Source: an uncultured Granulosicoccaceae bacterium
GTDB lineage: Bacteria > Pseudomonadota > Gammaproteobacteria > JABXHR01
Assembly: GCA_937921805.1 (NCBI GenBank)
Contig: CAKZUS010000207.1
Location: 1-8,480, forward strand
Reading direction: 5' to 3'
Length of the DNA stretch: 8,480 nucleotides
A model generated the notes under the pieces. It did no database searches and was not told the DNA's origin. It saw nothing but the letters and a program-made list of their open reading frames with translations. The number at the start of each line of letters is the position of its first letter. Position 1 is the first letter of the stretch. The position numbers and the translations under genes are program-made. This document shows positions 7,096-8,480 of this stretch, piece by piece.

Positions 7096-7114
7096 TGATT
7101 CTTATCGCTAGAAC
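7086..7114 (+). promoter_or_regulatory. Candidate lolCD promoter(s)
   Basis: TTGCCG (7086-7091) and TAGAAC (7109-7114) are separated by 17 bp, each 4 of 6 to consensus. They would start transcription about 7 nt before the lolC ATG, nearly leaderless. That fits the absence of a Shine-Dalgarno sequence before lolC. An alternative is the extended -10 TGGTATGCT (7078-7086), which lacks a good -35 and would give a leader of about 34 nt. The two are not distinguishable by eye. Confidence 0.25.
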
Positions 7115-7127
7115 CTTGTTCGCGCCC

Positions 7128-8375
7128 ATGTTTCAACCTCTTTCGCTCGCCCTAGGTATGCGCTTTGTGCGCGCCAAACGCGATAACGCTTTTATTTCCT
7201 TTATTTCGGCCACCTCCGTGGTAGGGATTGCGCTCGGTATGACCGCGCTGATCACGATCATGTCGGTGATGAACGGCTTTCAGCAAGAAGTCCGAACGCG
7301 CTTGCTCGGCATGACCGCGCATGCGACGGTGACTGGCGTAGACGGCTCTGTCCAGGCCTGGGAGGCGCTTATTGGTGGCGCCCTGTCGCACCCTGAGGTG
7401 CTGGGTGCTGCCCCGTATATTGACGGACAGGCCATGCTGAGCACCGGCCTTGAGGTCAGCGGTGCGCTCGTTCGCGGCATTGAGCCAGGGCTGGAGGCCA
7501 GCGTGGCCGACACCGCCGCGCAAATGGTAGAAGGCAGTCTTGATGCATTGCAGCCCAAGTCTTTCTCTCTGGCCATCGGGCGTGGCTTGGCGACGACGCT
7601 GGGAGTAGGAGTGGGCGATAAAGTCACGGTGTTGATTCCGCAGGCCTCGGTGACGCCCATCGGGGTGGTGCCGCGCAATAAGCGTTTTACCGTGGGCGGG
7701 ATCTTCGAAGCGGGTATGTACGAATTTGACCATGGCATGGTGCTGATGCACTTTGAGGACGCCAGCCTGCTGTGGCGCCGTGCGGGGAGTGCCTCGGGGG
7801 TGCGGCTCAAACTCGCTGACTTGGACCGCGCACCGGAGATTGGCCGCGAGGTGGGCGCACAGCTTGGGCAAGAGTTTTGGGTGAGTGACTGGACGCAGTT
7901 ACACAGTAATTACTTCAAGGCGGTGCGCACCGAAAAGCGGGTGATGTTTGTCATCTTGGCGTTGATCATCGCGGTGGCGGCGTTTAATATTGTCTCGACT
8001 TTGGTGATGGTCGTGAACGAAAAGCGCAGCGATATCGCCATTTTGCGCACTATTGGTGCATCGCCGCTGTTGATCATGCGCGTGTTTCTGGTGCAGGGGT
8101 CCTTGATTGGTTTTGCCGGTACCGTGGTGGGCGCCGTCTGTGGGGTGGCGCTGGCACTGAACGTGACCACGGTGGTGCCGTGGATCGAGCAGCTCTTCGG
8201 GGCGAACTTTTTGGATCCCTCTGTATATTTGATTAGCGAAATTCCCTCGCTATTGCTCTGGAGCGATGTGGCCTCAGTGGTGCTGATGTCTTTAGGCCTC
8301 AGCGTGTTGGCGACGCTCTATCCCTCTTGGCGCGCATCGCGCACCGAGCCAGCCGAGGCACTGCGTTATGACTGA
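7128..8375 (+). CDS. lolC: LolC/LolF-type lipoprotein-releasing ABC transporter permease
   Basis: This is the inner-membrane subunit of the Lol transporter, which extracts mature lipoproteins and passes them to LolA; 415 residues (E. coli LolC 399, LolE 414). TM1 is about 23-47 (ending SVMNGF), then a large periplasmic domain, TM2 about 272-297, TM3 about 316-346 and TM4 about 378-400. The C-terminus is LYPSWRAS then PAEALRYD, as in LolC. Residues 172-187 (ASVTPIGVVPRNKRF) match the LolC hook that captures LolA and is absent from LolE. In contrast, the segment before TM4 (WIEQLFG, FLDPSVYLI) resembles LolE, so the protein may be a LolF-type homodimeric permease. Start: ATG 7128 gives the family N-terminus MFQPL. 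The frame opens upstream to GTG 7077, but those 17 codons look non-coding. There is no clear ribosome-binding site. The gene overlaps lolD by 8 nt, one operon. LolC family is certain; LolC versus LolF is not settled here. Confidence 0.95.
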   Translation: MFQPLSLALGMRFVRAKRDNAFISFISATSVVGIALGMTALITIMSVMNGFQQEVRTRLLGMTAHATVTGVDGSVQAWEALIGGALSHPEVLGAAPYIDGQAMLSTGLEVSGALVRGIEPGLEASVADTAAQMVEGSLDALQPKSFSLAIGRGLATTLGVGVGDKVTVLIPQASVTPIGVVPRNKRFTVGGIFEAGMYEFDHGMVLMHFEDASLLWRRAGSASGVRLKLADLDRAPEIGREVGAQLGQEFWVSDWTQLHSNYFKAVRTEKRVMFVILALIIAVAAFNIVSTLVMVVNEKRSDIAILRTIGASPLLIMRVFLVQGSLIGFAGTVVGAVCGVALALNVTTVVPWIEQLFGANFLDPSVYLISEIPSLLLWSDVASVVLMSLGLSVLATLYPSWRASRTEPAEALRYD

Positions 8376-8480
8376 TATGGTACTGAGTGCAACGGGCCTG
8401 CAGCGCCACTTTCACCAAGGCGACACCGATATCAAGGTGCTCGATGGCATTGATTTGCAAGTCCAACGCGGCGAGCGTGT
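8368..8480 (+). CDS. lolD: LolD, ATP-binding subunit of the Lol lipoprotein transporter (3'-truncated by window edge)
   Basis: The first 37 codons are visible; the frame continues past the right edge. Residues 1-37 have the LolD N-terminal pattern: a short strand, LQRHFHQGD (compare LCKRYQEG in E. coli), then KVLDGIDLQVQRGE, the stretch just before Walker A. The Walker A motif itself lies outside the window. LolD would energise the membrane partner encoded immediately upstream. Start: ATG 8368 overlaps the lolC stop by 8 nt and has GAGG 9 nt upstream. A second in-frame ATG at 8377 is less well spaced. The family rests on partial sequence plus the lolC context; a different MacB-like ATPase is unlikely in this position. 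Confidence 0.9.
   Translation, partial: MTDMVLSATGLQRHFHQGDTDIKVLDGIDLQVQRGER

Noticed and set aside
7152..7871. A 239-codon open frame on the minus strand opposite lolC
   Set aside because: It lies entirely inside the well-conserved lolC frame, its translation resembles no family I know, and long antisense frames are common opposite GC-rich genes.
1..8480. Mobile element, CRISPR array, toxin-antitoxin, defence system or tRNA
   Set aside because: No transposase, integrase, repeat-spacer pattern, small paired toxin-like genes or cloverleaf sequence was seen; all sizeable stretches are accounted for by housekeeping or regulatory genes.

Overview
The window reads as ordinary chromosomal DNA of a Gram-negative proteobacterium. 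The genes present are MEP-pathway isoprenoid synthesis, transcription-coupled repair, Lol lipoprotein export and a PhoP/PhoQ-type two-component system. LolC begins like the gammaproteobacterial proteins, and the response regulator and kinase are closest to gammaproteobacterial PhoP and PhoQ. I therefore favour Gammaproteobacteria, with Betaproteobacteria not excluded. I cannot name a genus. The DNA is moderately GC-rich and coding-dense: the longest gap between genes is about 209 bp. I see no insertion sequence, phage gene, CRISPR array, tRNA or rRNA.

Layout, left to right. (1) An ispD-ispF reading frame enters from the left edge and ends at 1122; it is one uninterrupted frame, so a bifunctional IspDF. 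(2) A 22-bp convergent gap with a small hairpin separates it from a minus-strand group. Read 3427 to 1145, this is a small exported PepSY-like protein, a PhoP-like regulator and a PhoQ-like kinase. Five bases separate the first two, and the regulator and kinase overlap. (3) A 209-bp intergenic region upstream carries a plausible promoter with an 11-bp-period direct repeat where a PhoP-type activator would bind. (4) mfd (minus strand, full length) follows. (5) A very short divergent gap leads to lolC (plus strand, complete) and the first 37 codons of lolD, which overlaps lolC and runs off the right edge.

How the genes relate. LolC/LolF-type protein and LolD belong to the ABC transporter that releases mature lipoproteins from the inner membrane. 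IspDF would catalyse two non-consecutive MEP-pathway steps. Mfd removes stalled RNA polymerase and recruits nucleotide excision repair. The PepSY/regulator/kinase set is probably one operon sensing an envelope or periplasmic signal.

Nothing here amounts to a wholly new system. The points most worth checking are the IspDF fusion with a 9-G tract and an Ala/Ser-rich insertion, the possible autoregulatory site upstream of the PepSY gene, the PhoQ-like kinase without the enterobacterial acidic patch, and the LolF-like character of LolC.
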